Of a stretch of 64,000 bases of DNA, positions 1-9,192 are shown piece after piece; the first letter of the stretch is position 1, and every line of letters begins with the position of its first letter. Source of the DNA: Enterovibrio paralichthyis. GTDB taxonomy: Bacteria; Pseudomonadota; Gammaproteobacteria; Enterobacterales; Vibrionaceae. The notes under the pieces are model-generated. The model was given only the letters and a program-made list of their open reading frames with translations. It made no database searches and had not been told where the DNA came from. Position numbers and translations under genes: made by a program. The DNA is taken from positions 203,488 through 267,487 of the forward strand of contig NZ_JAHUTS010000006.1 of NCBI RefSeq assembly GCF_019209835.1, in the 5' to 3' direction.

Positions 1-3000
1 TTCCGGAGCCCTCAGCAACACGCCCTGAAATCTATAACGACCTCGCGGGGGCTGCAGTTTTTCTGGGTGAAAAAGAAAACGAATATGTTCTTGCTCAAGC
101 GGGACAACCCTTTCACCACTTCACCCGCAGAGGGAATACTGCCCAGCTAACCGGTCTATCAGACAAATACAATAACCGCCTGACAGTGGAATACGATGGC
201 TATCAGCGCCCTCAAGCTGTCATCAACGAGCACGGCATCGCGCTCTGGTTTGTTTATCGAGACGGCCTCGTTTCAGCAATTGAATTTCGCACACTGAAAA
301 CAGAAGGCTCAAAGAAAGAATGGGTCACAGAGCGCACCAGCTACACCTATCACTACAACGATAACCAACAACTGGTTGATGCCCTCAATTCCGCTGGCGA
401 AGGTGAGCATTACCAATACGACCAAGCCAACGTCATCTCACTACGCAAAATGGCAGGGGGTGTTGAATTCGGCTGGCAGTGGGAAGGTGAAGGGAAAGAG
501 GTTCGCTGTGTTCATCACTGGAGCAATACAGGGTACGACACCAAATTCGAATGGGATAACGCTTCCAAAGCCGTCGAAATTACCTATTCAGACGGCAGTA
601 CTGCCGCCTACCAGCATGATGAAAACGCAAAACTTATCGAGCAGACAGATCCGGACGGCGCTGTCACTAAAAATGAATTCAATGAAAATGGCGACTTAAT
701 CCTCACTATCGACCCGCTTGGCAATGAAACCCGTCATGTCTACAACGATTTCCAACAACGGGTGATGACCGTATTGCCCGATGGTGAAGTGATTGAATAC
801 CAATACTGGCGGGGCAACCTTCGCCGGGTTATTCAGGGCAAGCGAAACTGGCGCTATAAATACAATGCGCAGGGAGACATCACAGAGAAACGGGATCCGT
901 TAGGCCAGGACACGTTTTACCGATACAACGGGCAGGGCCTGCTGACTGAAATCGCCTATCCGGACGGCAGCAAACATCAACTTGCCTGGAACCGTTTAGG
1001 CATGCTGATAGGCGAGACCTATCCTGATGGTTCTCAAGCTTGCTATCGCTACGACATTTTTGGCCGAATTATTTTAGAGAAGTCCGCCATTGGCGCTGTA
1101 ACCCAATATGAGTGGGACAACGCTGACAGGCTGAGTAAAGTGACCCTGCCTTCCGGTCAAACCAAGCATTTCGAATACAATGGCTATGGCAAGGCAACCC
1201 GCGTTATTGATGAAAACGGACTGGAAACCCAGTACGAGTATCACCCCAATACCGACCTTGTCAGTCAGGTCATTCAACCTGACGGCTCTACACTTCGTTA
1301 CCAGTACGACAATGCGAAAAACTTCGTTACTGCCATCATCAACGAGCGCAACGAAACCTATCAAATCGATTACTTTGCCAACGGTTTGGTGCGCAGTGAA
1401 ACCACCTTTGATGGTCGTCGATTTGGTTATGAATACGACCTCAACGGCAAACTTCTGAAGAAAACCGAAATAGGGACTCAAGGCACAAAACTCGAGACCG
1501 TTTTCGAACGCGATACCATGGGCAGGCTAACCAAGAAAACCCTGCCCGACGGCCAAGAGGTCACTTACAGCTATGACCAGTTCGGGCAGTTAATCAGCGT
1601 CGATGACGGAGAGACACCACTTGCCTGGCACTATGACTTACTCGGCAGACTGACCGAAGAACACCAAAACTGGGCATCGAACTTTTTCGAGTATGACTGC
1701 GTTGGAAATCTCTCTCACTGGCAATTACCTGATGCCAACAAACTCAGCTTCGAGCGCACTGCCGGTGGTGTACTCAACCGCATCATGCTCGATGATGAGC
1801 AACTGACCCGCCACCATTACCAAAATGGTTTGGAAACCGCCCGTAATCAAGGTGATATTCTCAGCCGCTTCCAGCATGACGAACAAGGACGACTCACTGC
1901 CCATACCCAGCATCAAAACGGGCGTCAGACGCAATCCCGCCACTATCTCTATGGTACCGATGGCAACCTGAGCGAGATGACAGATAGCCGATTCGGCAGT
2001 GTCTATTACGACTACGACCCACTATCACGTCTGAAGAAAACCCGTGGCGTTGTTGATGAGTCATTTACCCATGACCCAGCCGGTAACCTGCTCGAGCAAG
2101 CGATGGGCGTGGAAGCGGGAAGAAAACCGTTCAGCGTCGAAGGCAATCAGCTTCGGTTTCATGGCGACACTCACTATGAATACGACGAGTTTGGGCGGCT
2201 CACCACAGAAAAACGCGGCAAAGAACAAAGCCTTGATACGCACTATGACTACGACTGCCAGCACCGCTTAACTAAAGCCAATTTGCCAGATGGTTCATTC
2301 GCCACCTACAAATACGATGCATTCGGCCGGCGCATTGAAAAGCGCGTAACGGATAAGCTTGGCAACGTCAGAACCACCGAGTTTGTCTGGCAGGGCGACA
2401 CCCTGATTGCCGAAACCAGCAACGACCATTACCAGACATACATCTACGAACCCGGTACCTTTAAGCCTTTGGCAATGCTGTCGGGCGAAGGAACAGATTG
2501 CGAGGTTTACCACTACCACCTAGACCAAATCGGCACGCCAACCGACATCACCGATTTACACGGTAAATCCGTCTGGTCAGTACAATACCGCGCCTACGGT
2601 AATGTGCTGAGAAAGCATGTCGAACAAATCTCCAACCCGTTACGTTTTCAGGGGCAGTATTTCGACGAAGAAACCGGACTTCATTACAACCGACACCGTT
2701 ACTACAGCCCAAATACAGGGCGATTCATTACAGCAGACCCCATCGGTTTGGCAGGTGGATTAAACAACTACCAATATGTGCCTAATCCTACGGGGTGGGT
2801 GGATCCGTTGGGGTTGGCGCATCTAAAGGGAGCAGGGGCATGTTGTGGAAGTAGCGGAGGTGGAAATGGAGATCAGACACCAATCCATAATGCGTGGAAT
2901 GAGTTCCAAAAAGCTCACAAAGGTCAATTTAATTCTCCTGCCGAAGCTTCTCAAGCATACCAAGACTTAATAAAAAACCAGTCTCCTTGGCCCTATGGAT

Positions 3001-3401
3001 TTGACTATGAATCAACACGTCAGACTTATGACGCTGGTGAATTCAACATGATAACTAACGCTGGAAAACCTAATGAACCCGGTAGGTTTGGTACTTTCGA
3101 CAGTATCCCAAACGAAGCTTATGGTCGAAATCAGTTAGCAATCAAAGAGGAATGGAAAGAGACACTGGACGATGTAACGATTTATCGAATCACGAAGCCA
3201 ACAGAGTTTTATGTTGGACCAGTTGGTCCACAAATAGATACTTTGCCAAATGGGAAGAGAAGATACCTTCCCGGGGGTGGGACACAAATTCAATTTGCTG
3301 ATAATTCACAGTGGGGTAAAGCCGTTCCAAATAGGTATAATAAGTTTACAAATGATGCTCACCTGGAAATCGTTGATTCAAAACCTCTTCCAAAGGACTG
3401 A
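1..3401 (+). CDS. Rhs/YD-repeat polymorphic toxin, 3' part, with TNT-like C-terminal tip
   Basis: The reading frame is open from base 3 to the stop at 3401 with no start in view, so the gene runs off the left edge; the GTG at 186 is internal. The protein carries many YD repeats (Y-x-Y-D-x-x-G-R/N-L type) and ends its shell with the Rhs core signature (YDEETGLHYNRHRYYSP, then DPLGLA at about 2801-2820). After that, about 193 residues form a different, less GC-rich tip. The tip contains GRFG, then YRITKPTEFYVGPVGP and PGGGTQ, which resembles the KPLPV..GP..PW..PGGGTQ end of TNT (PF14021) NAD+ glycohydrolases, including the glutamine known to be essential in TNT. Such Rhs proteins are usually delivered by type VI secretion and kill competitors; no VgrG or PAAR gene is in view. 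The Rhs call is firm; the TNT assignment comes from recalled motifs and is moderate. Confidence 0.9.
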   Translation, partial: PEPSATRPEIYNDLAGAAVFLGEKENEYVLAQAGQPFHHFTRRGNTAQLTGLSDKYNNRLTVEYDGYQRPQAVINEHGIALWFVYRDGLVSAIEFRTLKTEGSKKEWVTERTSYTYHYNDNQQLVDALNSAGEGEHYQYDQANVISLRKMAGGVEFGWQWEGEGKEVRCVHHWSNTGYDTKFEWDNASKAVEITYSDGSTAAYQHDENAKLIEQTDPDGAVTKNEFNENGDLILTIDPLGNETRHVYNDFQQRVMTVLPDGEVIEYQYWRGNLRRVIQGKRNWRYKYNAQGDITEKRDPLGQDTFYRYNGQGLLTEIAYPDGSKHQLAWNRLGMLIGETYPDGSQACYRYDIFGRIILEKSAIGAVTQYEWDNADRLSKVTLPSGQTKHFEYNGYGKATRVIDENGLETQYEYHPNTDLVSQVIQPDGSTLRYQYDNAKNFVTAIINERNETYQIDYFANGLVRSETTFDGRRFGYEYDLNGKLLKKTEIGTQGTKLETVFERDTMGRLTKKTLPDGQEVTYSYDQFGQLISVDDGETPLAWHYDLLGRLTEEHQNWASNFFEYDCVGNLSHWQLPDANKLSFERTAGGVLNRIMLDDEQLTRHHYQNGLETARNQGDILSRFQHDEQGRLTAHTQHQNGRQTQSRHYLYGTDGNLSEMTDSRFGSVYYDYDPLSRLKKTRGVVDESFTHDPAGNLLEQAMGVEAGRKPFSVEGNQLRFHGDTHYEYDEFGRLTTEKRGKEQSLDTHYDYDCQHRLTKANLPDGSFATYKYDAFGRRIEKRVTDKLGNVRTTEFVWQGDTLIAETSNDHYQTYIYEPGTFKPLAMLSGEGTDCEVYHYHLDQIGTPTDITDLHGKSVWSVQYRAYGNVLRKHVEQISNPLRFQGQYFDEETGLHYNRHRYYSPNTGRFITADPIGLAGGLNNYQYVPNPTGWVDPLGLAHLKGAGACCGSSGGGNGDQTPIHNAWNEFQKAHKGQFNSPAEASQAYQDLIKNQSPWPYGFDYESTRQTYDAGEFNMITNAGKPNEPGRFGTFDSIPNEAYGRNQLAIKEEWKETLDDVTIYRITKPTEFYVGPVGPQIDTLPNGKRRYLPGGGTQIQFADNSQWGKAVPNRYNKFTNDAHLEIVDSKPLPKD

Positions 3402-3403
3402 TT

Positions 3404-3793
3404 ATGATATTTGAAGTTAATCGAGAATATTCCAACTTCCAAGTAACGAAGCTCGATATCACTTGGAGATATGAAGGGAAGCTGCAATCTGCCAGCTTTC
3501 CATATGACATCGCCATCTATGATATTGATGACGAACATGCATTCCTAATCGGTGATCTTGGTTGTGTTTATTTACTCCCATATGACAATTCTGAAAAAGA
3601 GTACTTTTCAATAAGCAGCAATACGGATCTAGAGTATTACTATATAGAAAAATCAACAATTTCCCCCACAGGGTATCTGATAGTTTTAAATCCTCTACGT
3701 GGGGAGCATTTAAATAAATGGGGCGACTTAGTACAATTTGAGTTAGATATAAAGAAACGGACCATTGGGAATAAAATTGGCATAAAGAGATAA
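3404..3793 (+). CDS. Probable immunity protein for the Rhs tip toxin
   Basis: This 129-residue protein starts two bases after the Rhs stop codon, the position where Rhs toxin genes normally carry their cognate immunity gene. It has no signal peptide or membrane segment, so it should act in the cytoplasm, as expected for neutralising an NAD-degrading enzyme. It is rich in Tyr, Asp and Ile and has no catalytic motif I recognise. Its base composition matches the toxin tip and is more AT-rich than the Rhs core, consistent with tip and immunity moving together as a cassette. The immunity role is inferred from position only; I do not recognise the family. Confidence 0.65.
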   Translation: MIFEVNREYSNFQVTKLDITWRYEGKLQSASFPYDIAIYDIDDEHAFLIGDLGCVYLLPYDNSEKEYFSISSNTDLEYYYIEKSTISPTGYLIVLNPLRGEHLNKWGDLVQFELDIKKRTIGNKIGIKR

Positions 3794-3899
3794 TGCAAAC
3801 GTAGGGAACAGAGAGATCAATAACGACTATTTGTTGGGTCCCACATGAATGACTTTCAAATTTGACAACGTAACACTAATGCCTGAGAAGTAAAAAATT

Positions 3900-4109
3900 A
3901 TGACAGATGAGCAACTATATGAAAATCTCTCTTACTTAATAAATAAGTATGTTTCAGCTAGTAGCAAAAAAAATATGCTGCTAAAAGAAATAGAAACTCG
4001 AGGTTTCTATGGCGTAAAGGGAATCCTCCATGAGATTTCCTCTTCAGATATTGGTGTAGATAGCAAAGACTCTGAATTAATAAAGGAAATTTCTTTTTAT
4101 TTTGTATAG
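3900..4109 (+). CDS. Small hypothetical protein downstream of the Rhs immunity gene
   Basis: This is a 69-residue AT-rich reading frame beginning ATGACAGATGAG, about 105 bases after the immunity gene. The product is predicted to be a soluble, mostly helical, charged protein with no recognised motif. Small orphan genes behind Rhs loci are often extra immunity genes or remnants of displaced toxin-immunity pairs, and that is the most likely reading here. The ribosome-binding site is weak (GAGAAG about 12 bases upstream), so expression is uncertain. Confidence 0.4.
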   Translation: MTDEQLYENLSYLINKYVSASSKKNMLLKEIETRGFYGVKGILHEISSSDIGVDSKDSELIKEISFYFV

Positions 4110-4309
4110 GTAACTCCTGGAATAGAGCCAATTAAATAGGAAACTCAAAGCGGGGATAGGAGTTTCTCATCCTCACTCATGTATTTCTGCATCCAATTAC
4201 ATCTCATGAATGTGATTTCGTATCCAACTCAAAGCTACTGTTTTCCGACCAGAGCTCTATGATGGAGTTCTACGAGTAGAAATTCACTCCCATCAAGAGG
4301 CAAACGGAC

Positions 4310-5131
4310 ATGCTCACCTCAGATCAAATAAACGAATTTATTCAAACCAATAACCTCAACAGCAGCGTGGTTTGCCTTCATTCCGCATACAAGTCGTTTG
4401 GGGGTGTGGATGGCGGGCCGGAGACGATTATTGACGGTTTTCTGGGCAACGACTGCACCATGGTGTGCCCCGCATTTTTCTATGAATCGAGAACCTTCCC
4501 TCCCACAGCCAACTACCAGAACAACGGTGTGGATTACGCAAAAGTGCCTGAGATGCGTTGCGTCAATTACCAAGAAAACACTGAGCAGATTGAAGCCTGC
4601 ATGGGGGCCATTCCAAGAGCCTTGCTGAAGCATCAACGCGCGGTTCGCAGTAAACACGCTGGCGGCTCGTTTATCGTCGCGGGTGACAGAGCCATTGATC
4701 TGCTGGAAAGCCAGTCGCACCTTAACGTGTACTCCATTTACAAGAACATCTATCAGTCAGGTAAAGATGCTTACATTGTGCTGGCGGGTGTCGATTTGAC
4801 GGCTTGTACCCCTGTGCATTTTGCTGAGGAACTCGCAGGCAGAAAGCTATTCAGGCGATGGTCGGTGTTTCATGGTCAAATCGTGGAGATTGAGGAAGGC
4901 TCGTGCTCAGAGGGGTTCGGGAATCTGAACGAACAGGTGTCGCACTTGGAAACCGTTGCCAAACTGGGTGACAGCAAGGTGAAAATTTATAAGTTCCGAC
5001 CCTTTATCGATGCGCTGGCGGCTGCTATCAAAACCCAGCCTGACATCACCCATTGTGCAGATCCTTCGTGTATACGGTGCCAGGATATGGTCGCAGGTGG
5101 CCGCAGTGATTTGCGGGTTGCCAGTCGATAA
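4310..5131 (+). CDS. AAC(3)-family N-acetyltransferase
   Basis: This 273-residue protein belongs to the antibiotic_NAT / aminoglycoside 3-N-acetyltransferase superfamily, which transfers acetyl from acetyl-CoA to an amine. The N-terminal SAYKSFGGVDGGPETIIDGFL matches the family's S-L-x-S-F-G-x-VxGG-xxxVIxAL motif. RSKHAGGSFIVAG and TPVHFAEE (residues about 110-190) match the R-S-x-H-P-x-x-S and T-x-x-H-x-A-E motifs around the acetyl-CoA and substrate sites. The C-terminus carries three cysteines (HCADPSC-x-x-C), unusual for the family and possibly a small metal knuckle. It stands alone between the Rhs remnant region and a convergent oxidoreductase gene. Many chromosomal members do not act on aminoglycosides, so resistance should not be assumed. 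Confidence 0.8.
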   Translation: MLTSDQINEFIQTNNLNSSVVCLHSAYKSFGGVDGGPETIIDGFLGNDCTMVCPAFFYESRTFPPTANYQNNGVDYAKVPEMRCVNYQENTEQIEACMGAIPRALLKHQRAVRSKHAGGSFIVAGDRAIDLLESQSHLNVYSIYKNIYQSGKDAYIVLAGVDLTACTPVHFAEELAGRKLFRRWSVFHGQIVEIEEGSCSEGFGNLNEQVSHLETVAKLGDSKVKIYKFRPFIDALAAAIKTQPDITHCADPSCIRCQDMVAGGRSDLRVASR

Positions 5132-5157
5132 ACCCCAGACGGCCTGCCTTATATGCC

Positions 5158-5183
5158 AAAGCCCATTGTGTTCAATGGGCTTT
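5158..5183. terminator. Bidirectional hairpin terminator between convergent genes
   Basis: A perfect 11-bp stem (AAAGCCCATTG / CAATGGGCTTT) encloses a TGTT loop, between the acetyltransferase stop and the end of the convergent oxidoreductase. The stem ends in three T on each strand, so the U-tracts are short. Confidence 0.6.
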
Positions 5184-5210
5184 GTCTGTGTTGATACTTA
5201 ACGGCACCAA

Positions 5211-6110
5211 TTAACGGATTGCTTTTACCAAACTGTCACAGAAAGCATGGGTCGACAGGTTACGCTGTTTCACTTGCTCATCCATCCAGCCAGTTTTCAA
5301 CGTATTCACCCAATCTTCCAGCATGTCTTTGAAGCCTTTACTGGCGAGGGTATCTGTCCAGTCAGCGAGTTCGATAACTTCCGTCTTGCCGTGCTCAAAT
5401 TTCTCGCCCCGCAGAAAGCCATTGAAATGGCACGCTTCATTTTCAAAGCTCATGGAAACGGATTCACACGTTTTACCAAACAGACGGTTCATTTGTCCGT
5501 TGTATAGCCGGCCATCTTCTTCCCAGCTCAGATTGATCATCGAGATCTTACCGCCCTGGCGTTGCACTGAAATCTGAACATCCTGCTGATCTAACTTTCC
5601 TTGAACGTTCAATGAATCAATCACGTGGATCATGTCGTCAAACACATAATCCTGCGGATCTCCGGGAAGATTGAAGCGGTGCTTGTGCCAGGAAAGCGTG
5701 AGCAAGTCTTCACGCTTAATCAAGTCTCGCCAAAGGGGGATATAACGGCGGTTAAAACCCACAAACAGTGGTACAGAATGTTGCTCCGACAAGTCATGAA
5801 GCTTTTGGTAGTCGGCAAGACTCAAGGTGGCGGGTTTATCGACAAACACCGGTATTCCGCGCTCCAGGAAATACGAGGCAATGGCAGCATGTGTTTCGCT
5901 GCCGGTATGGATCATCACGCCATCAAGGTTCATGTCTACCAGTTCACGATAGTCACAACAGGTTTGCGCTATACGGTATTCTTCTGCAACCTTGGCGAGT
6001 TTTTCCGGGTTGCGGGTGCAAAGCACCAGTTCAAGTCCTGCCATCCGTGACAACAAAGGCAGGTAAGCTTTAGTAGCAATATCGCCAAGCCCAATTACCG
6101 CGATTTTCAT
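5211..6110 (-). CDS. Gfo/Idh/MocA-family NAD(P)-dependent oxidoreductase, YceM-like
   Basis: This 299-residue cytoplasmic protein has an N-terminal Rossmann fold with the nucleotide-binding motif GLGDIA (residues 7-12) and the family's EKP-like loop as VDKPATLS at about residue 95. VGFNRRY at about residue 122 is typical of the YceM/MviM branch. The start is supported by GAGGGAA seven bases before the ATG. It lies 19 bases downstream of the monooxygenase-fold gene on the same strand and is probably co-transcribed with it. Family members oxidise or reduce sugars and cyclitols, but the substrate cannot be deduced here. Confidence 0.85.
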   Translation of the reverse strand: MKIAVIGLGDIATKAYLPLLSRMAGLELVLCTRNPEKLAKVAEEYRIAQTCCDYRELVDMNLDGVMIHTGSETHAAIASYFLERGIPVFVDKPATLSLADYQKLHDLSEQHSVPLFVGFNRRYIPLWRDLIKREDLLTLSWHKHRFNLPGDPQDYVFDDMIHVIDSLNVQGKLDQQDVQISVQRQGGKISMINLSWEEDGRLYNGQMNRLFGKTCESVSMSFENEACHFNGFLRGEKFEHGKTEVIELADWTDTLASKGFKDMLEDWVNTLKTGWMDEQVKQRNLSTHAFCDSLVKAIR

Positions 6111-6129
6111 ATTCGAATTCCCTCAAAGA

Positions 6130-6447
6130 CTAGAGACTGTAGTCACGCTCAACCTTGGCAATGCGGGTCGTAAAAGTGGCGTACCATTTTTTATGACCAA
6201 GCCGTTGGGCTTCTACATGTTCAACATTGTCTTTCCAAAGCTTAATCGCGTCGAGATCCGTCCAATACGAAACCGTGATACCCAGACCATCCCGGGCAGA
6301 CTCTACGCCAAGAAAGCCAGGTTGCTGTTTTGCCATTTCAACCATTCGTTCAGCCATTTCGCCATAGCCTTCTTCGATATCGGTTCGGATATTAGTGAAA
6401 ATGACTGCGTAGTAGGGAGGATTAGGGGTTTGAGCTATCTCAGACAT
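6130..6447 (-). CDS. Antibiotic biosynthesis monooxygenase (ABM) fold protein
   Basis: This 105-residue protein has the ferredoxin-like ABM fold: YYAVIFTNIRTDIEEGYGEMAERMVEMA followed by QPGFLGVESARDGLGITVSYW and KLWKDNVEH. These match the YgiN/HmoA-like group in which dimers bind small aromatic or haem-like ligands. I chose the internal ATG at 6447 rather than the upstream frame opening because AAGGAG sits six bases before it. It heads a probable two-gene unit with the YceM-like oxidoreductase. It could be a quinol monooxygenase or an uncharacterised stress protein. Confidence 0.8.
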   Translation of the reverse strand: MSEIAQTPNPPYYAVIFTNIRTDIEEGYGEMAERMVEMAKQQPGFLGVESARDGLGITVSYWTDLDAIKLWKDNVEHVEAQRLGHKKWYATFTTRIAKVERDYSL

Positions 6448-6632
6448 GGGGCGCTCCTTAGCCATTTTGCGGTGGCGCAATAACGCCCAGCATACCACTA
6501 AACGCGGTATTCACATCTTTAAGCAAACGTCTTTGCTATGGAGATAAACTGTTTTTTCGTCACAAAGTAGCATTGCGGCCAACCTTTTGAGCGCATAGTT
6601 TTATATCAGTGCAGTCAAGAGGTTAAGCAATC

Positions 6633-7625
6633 ATGGACAGTAAGGCTATCACCCGGGCGACGCGCAGCGTGCTCGCCGTCATCGCATTATGTTTGGTTTC
6701 CTTTTTCTCCGCCGCAGCCGACCTGCCAGTGGTGAAAGTGGGTGTCCTCAAATTTGGCACCATCAATTGGGAAATGGACGTCATCAAGCGCTACAAGCTG
6801 GATGAGAAAAACGGCTTTGATCTGGAAGTGATTCCATTGGCCGCCAAAAACGCTTCATCCGTTGCGCTCCAGGGCGGGGCGGTAGATGTCATCTTCTCTG
6901 ACTGGGTATGGGTAAGCCGTCAGCGCGCAGCCGGAAAAACCTATACCCTCTCCCCCACCTCAGCGACCGCGGGCGGTTTGTTTGCGGCAGCGGAGATAGA
7001 GATGTCCTCTCCCTGCGACTTAGACGGCGCAGAACTGGGGATAGCCGGGGGCTCGGTCGATAAAACCTGGTTGATGTACCAAGCCTATTGTAAGGCCACA
7101 GAAAACAGGGACATCAGCGCGATCACCGAGCAGCAGTTTGTCGCACCGCCTCTATTAAACAAATTGATGATGCAGCAAAAGCTGCCTGTCGGCATTAACT
7201 TCTGGCACTACGGTGCGCGACTCAAAGCAGCTGGGTTTAAACCGGTGATCAGTCTCGATGAGATTGTCTCTGGTCTTGGGATCGACGCGCAGGTTCCTAT
7301 GCTGGGTTGGGTATTTGATGAAAAGTGGGCGGAGGAAAATCCTAAGTTGGTCTCTGCATTTTTGAATACGTCTGACCAAGCACGGCAAATATTACAAACC
7401 TCGGATGAGGAGTGGGACATTATCCGTCCACTGACCAAAGCCGAAAATGATGCTGTGTTTGAAGCATTGAGAAGCGCCTACCGCAGCGGCTTTTCAGGTA
7501 CATTTGGCGCAGAGCAGCTCAACGCTGCGACCCAGATATTCGATATTCTCGCCAAAGAAGGCGGACCAAAACTGGTGGGGAAATCTTCCACGCTGAGTGA
7601 TGGCACCTTCTGGATGCCGCAATAG
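6633..7625 (+). CDS. ABC transporter substrate-binding protein, SsuA/NMT1 type
   Basis: This 330-residue protein starts with a hydrophobic signal peptide (cleavage likely after about residue 28, SAAA-D) and continues with VKVGVLKFGTINWEMDVIKRYKL and ALQGGAVDVIFSDWVWVSRQRAAG. That is the layout of the periplasmic binding proteins for sulfonates, nitrate, taurine or thiamine precursors. It is the first gene of a three-gene importer with permease and ATPase directly downstream. AAGAGG lies about ten bases before the ATG. The ligand is unknown; no sulfonate monooxygenase or nitrate gene lies nearby. Confidence 0.85.
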   Translation: MDSKAITRATRSVLAVIALCLVSFFSAAADLPVVKVGVLKFGTINWEMDVIKRYKLDEKNGFDLEVIPLAAKNASSVALQGGAVDVIFSDWVWVSRQRAAGKTYTLSPTSATAGGLFAAAEIEMSSPCDLDGAELGIAGGSVDKTWLMYQAYCKATENRDISAITEQQFVAPPLLNKLMMQQKLPVGINFWHYGARLKAAGFKPVISLDEIVSGLGIDAQVPMLGWVFDEKWAEENPKLVSAFLNTSDQARQILQTSDEEWDIIRPLTKAENDAVFEALRSAYRSGFSGTFGAEQLNAATQIFDILAKEGGPKLVGKSSTLSDGTFWMPQ

Positions 7626-7641
7626 AAGGATCAGCCAGCGC

Positions 7642-8385
7642 GTGAGTCTGCCAAATTACAAACGCCTGATTTTACCCGTTGCACTTCTGGTGCTTTGGCA
7701 ATGGTCAGCAGTGCTGATCGCCAGCAGCGATTATCCCACCCCGGTGCAGGTATATCAGGCATTTGTTTTTGAACTGACTCAGGAGCAGATGGTTTATCAC
7801 CTGGCTATAACGCTCTGGCGCGTCTTCCTGAGCTTTGTTATCTCCATGGTGCTTGGGGTAATTTTCGGCATCATGATGGGACGTTTCCCAAAGCTCAATG
7901 AATTGTCTGATCCGCTCCTGATTCTGGCGCTGAACATCCCGGCGTTGGTCACTATTTTGCTTTGTTATCTCAGTATCGGGCTGGTTGAAGCTGCCGCCGT
8001 TACCGCCGTCGCACTCAACAAAATCCCCACTGTTGTTGCCATGATCCGGGAAGGTGCGCGCGTGGTGGATAACGATTTGCTCGATGTCGCCAAAGTCTTC
8101 CGCCTTCCTCCTTCCAAACGCTTTTTTAAGGTCTTCCTACCCCAGTTATACCCTTACATCATGGCGTCAGCGCGAACCGGATTGTCATTGATTTGGAAAA
8201 TTGTATTGGTGGTAGAGCTTCTAGGGCGCAGCAATGGCGTTGGCTTCAAGCTGCACACCTTGTTTCAGTTTTTTGATATCGCCGGGATCTTGGCGTACAC
8301 CTTTGCATTCGTCGCCGTCATCTTTGTGCTCGAAGCACTGATCTTCCGCCCATTGGACAATATCGTTTCCAGGGGGCGGGCATGA
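7642..8385 (+). CDS. ABC transporter permease, SsuC/TauC type
   Basis: This 247-residue inner-membrane protein has about six hydrophobic segments and a cytoplasmic coupling loop of the EAA type (residues about 145-175: EGARVVDNDLLDVAKVFRLPPSKRFFKVFLPQLYPYI). I prefer the GTG at 7642 (sequence V-S-L-P-N-Y) because AAGGA lies about 11 bases upstream; an in-frame ATG at 7597 overlaps the binding-protein gene and adds a polar stretch without homology. It overlaps the ATPase gene by four bases (ATGA), showing translational coupling. Confidence 0.85.
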   Translation: MSLPNYKRLILPVALLVLWQWSAVLIASSDYPTPVQVYQAFVFELTQEQMVYHLAITLWRVFLSFVISMVLGVIFGIMMGRFPKLNELSDPLLILALNIPALVTILLCYLSIGLVEAAAVTAVALNKIPTVVAMIREGARVVDNDLLDVAKVFRLPPSKRFFKVFLPQLYPYIMASARTGLSLIWKIVLVVELLGRSNGVGFKLHTLFQFFDIAGILAYTFAFVAVIFVLEALIFRPLDNIVSRGRA

Positions 8386-9134
8386 TATCCATCAAACTCA
8401 ATATTGAAAGCAAACGCTACCCAAACGGCGAGCCAGTGATCAGCGAACTGCACGGCAAAATCAAAGCCGGCAAAATTACCGCGATTATTGGCCCCTCGGG
8501 ATGCGGGAAATCAACCTTGCTGAACATGATCGCCGGGTTGGAAACAGCCAGACACCGTGAGATCCGCTTTTCTGATGATGAAAGCGAAAACCGGCCACGT
8601 ATTGGCTATATTTTCCAGACGCCAAGACTGATGCCCTGGCTGACGACACGTGAAAACCTCGAACTGATCGGCGGCAAAGGTAACCCTGCCATCACTGATC
8701 TGCTCGATGCCATGGGTATATTGGATAAGCAGAACACCTACCCCGCAGCCCTTTCAGGTGGGATGCAGCGCAGGGTCAGCATTGCACGGGCATTTGTGTA
8801 TCAGCCCGATTTGCTGTTGCTCGACGAGCCATTTACCTCGCTCGATGCCCCTACCGCGGATCAACTCAGGCAACTGCTACTGGCTCAATGGCGACAGCAA
8901 CAATCCACCATGGTGTTTGTTACCCATGACCTGCGCGAAGCAATTTCGCTGGCAGATGAAATCTGGTTTCTCAGCCGCTCGCCAACTTCTGTGGTGCACA
9001 CCCTGACAGTTATTCAACCACCGGAGCGCCTTATAAGCAGCAACGATGGCAGAGAGTCCATCGATGAAATAGCCTCAGCGCTGCTCGTGAAACACCCCAA
9101 CTTACTGAGCGGCGAAACCAGCAAGACTACGTAA
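8382..9134 (+). CDS. ABC transporter ATP-binding protein, SsuB/TauB type
   Basis: This 250-residue ATPase powers the preceding binding protein and permease. Walker A is GPSGCGKST (about residues 37-45), the signature is LSGGMQRRVSIARAF, Walker B is LLLLDEPF, and the switch histidine is in FVTHD. The spacing is typical of the nitrate/sulfonate/taurine branch, which lacks a C-terminal regulatory domain. Its start overlaps the permease stop. Confidence 0.9.
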   Translation: MISIKLNIESKRYPNGEPVISELHGKIKAGKITAIIGPSGCGKSTLLNMIAGLETARHREIRFSDDESENRPRIGYIFQTPRLMPWLTTRENLELIGGKGNPAITDLLDAMGILDKQNTYPAALSGGMQRRVSIARAFVYQPDLLLLDEPFTSLDAPTADQLRQLLLAQWRQQQSTMVFVTHDLREAISLADEIWFLSRSPTSVVHTLTVIQPPERLISSNDGRESIDEIASALLVKHPNLLSGETSKTT

Positions 9135-9192
9135 CTTTTTTGCAGATTGGGGTATACTGCTTCTCCTTTCTTATTGCCCGGTGGAATTCATA

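Noticed and set aside
4310..5131. Calling the AAC(3)-family gene an aminoglycoside resistance determinant
   Set aside because: The fold alone does not show antibiotic specificity, and no resistance or mobile-element context surrounds it.
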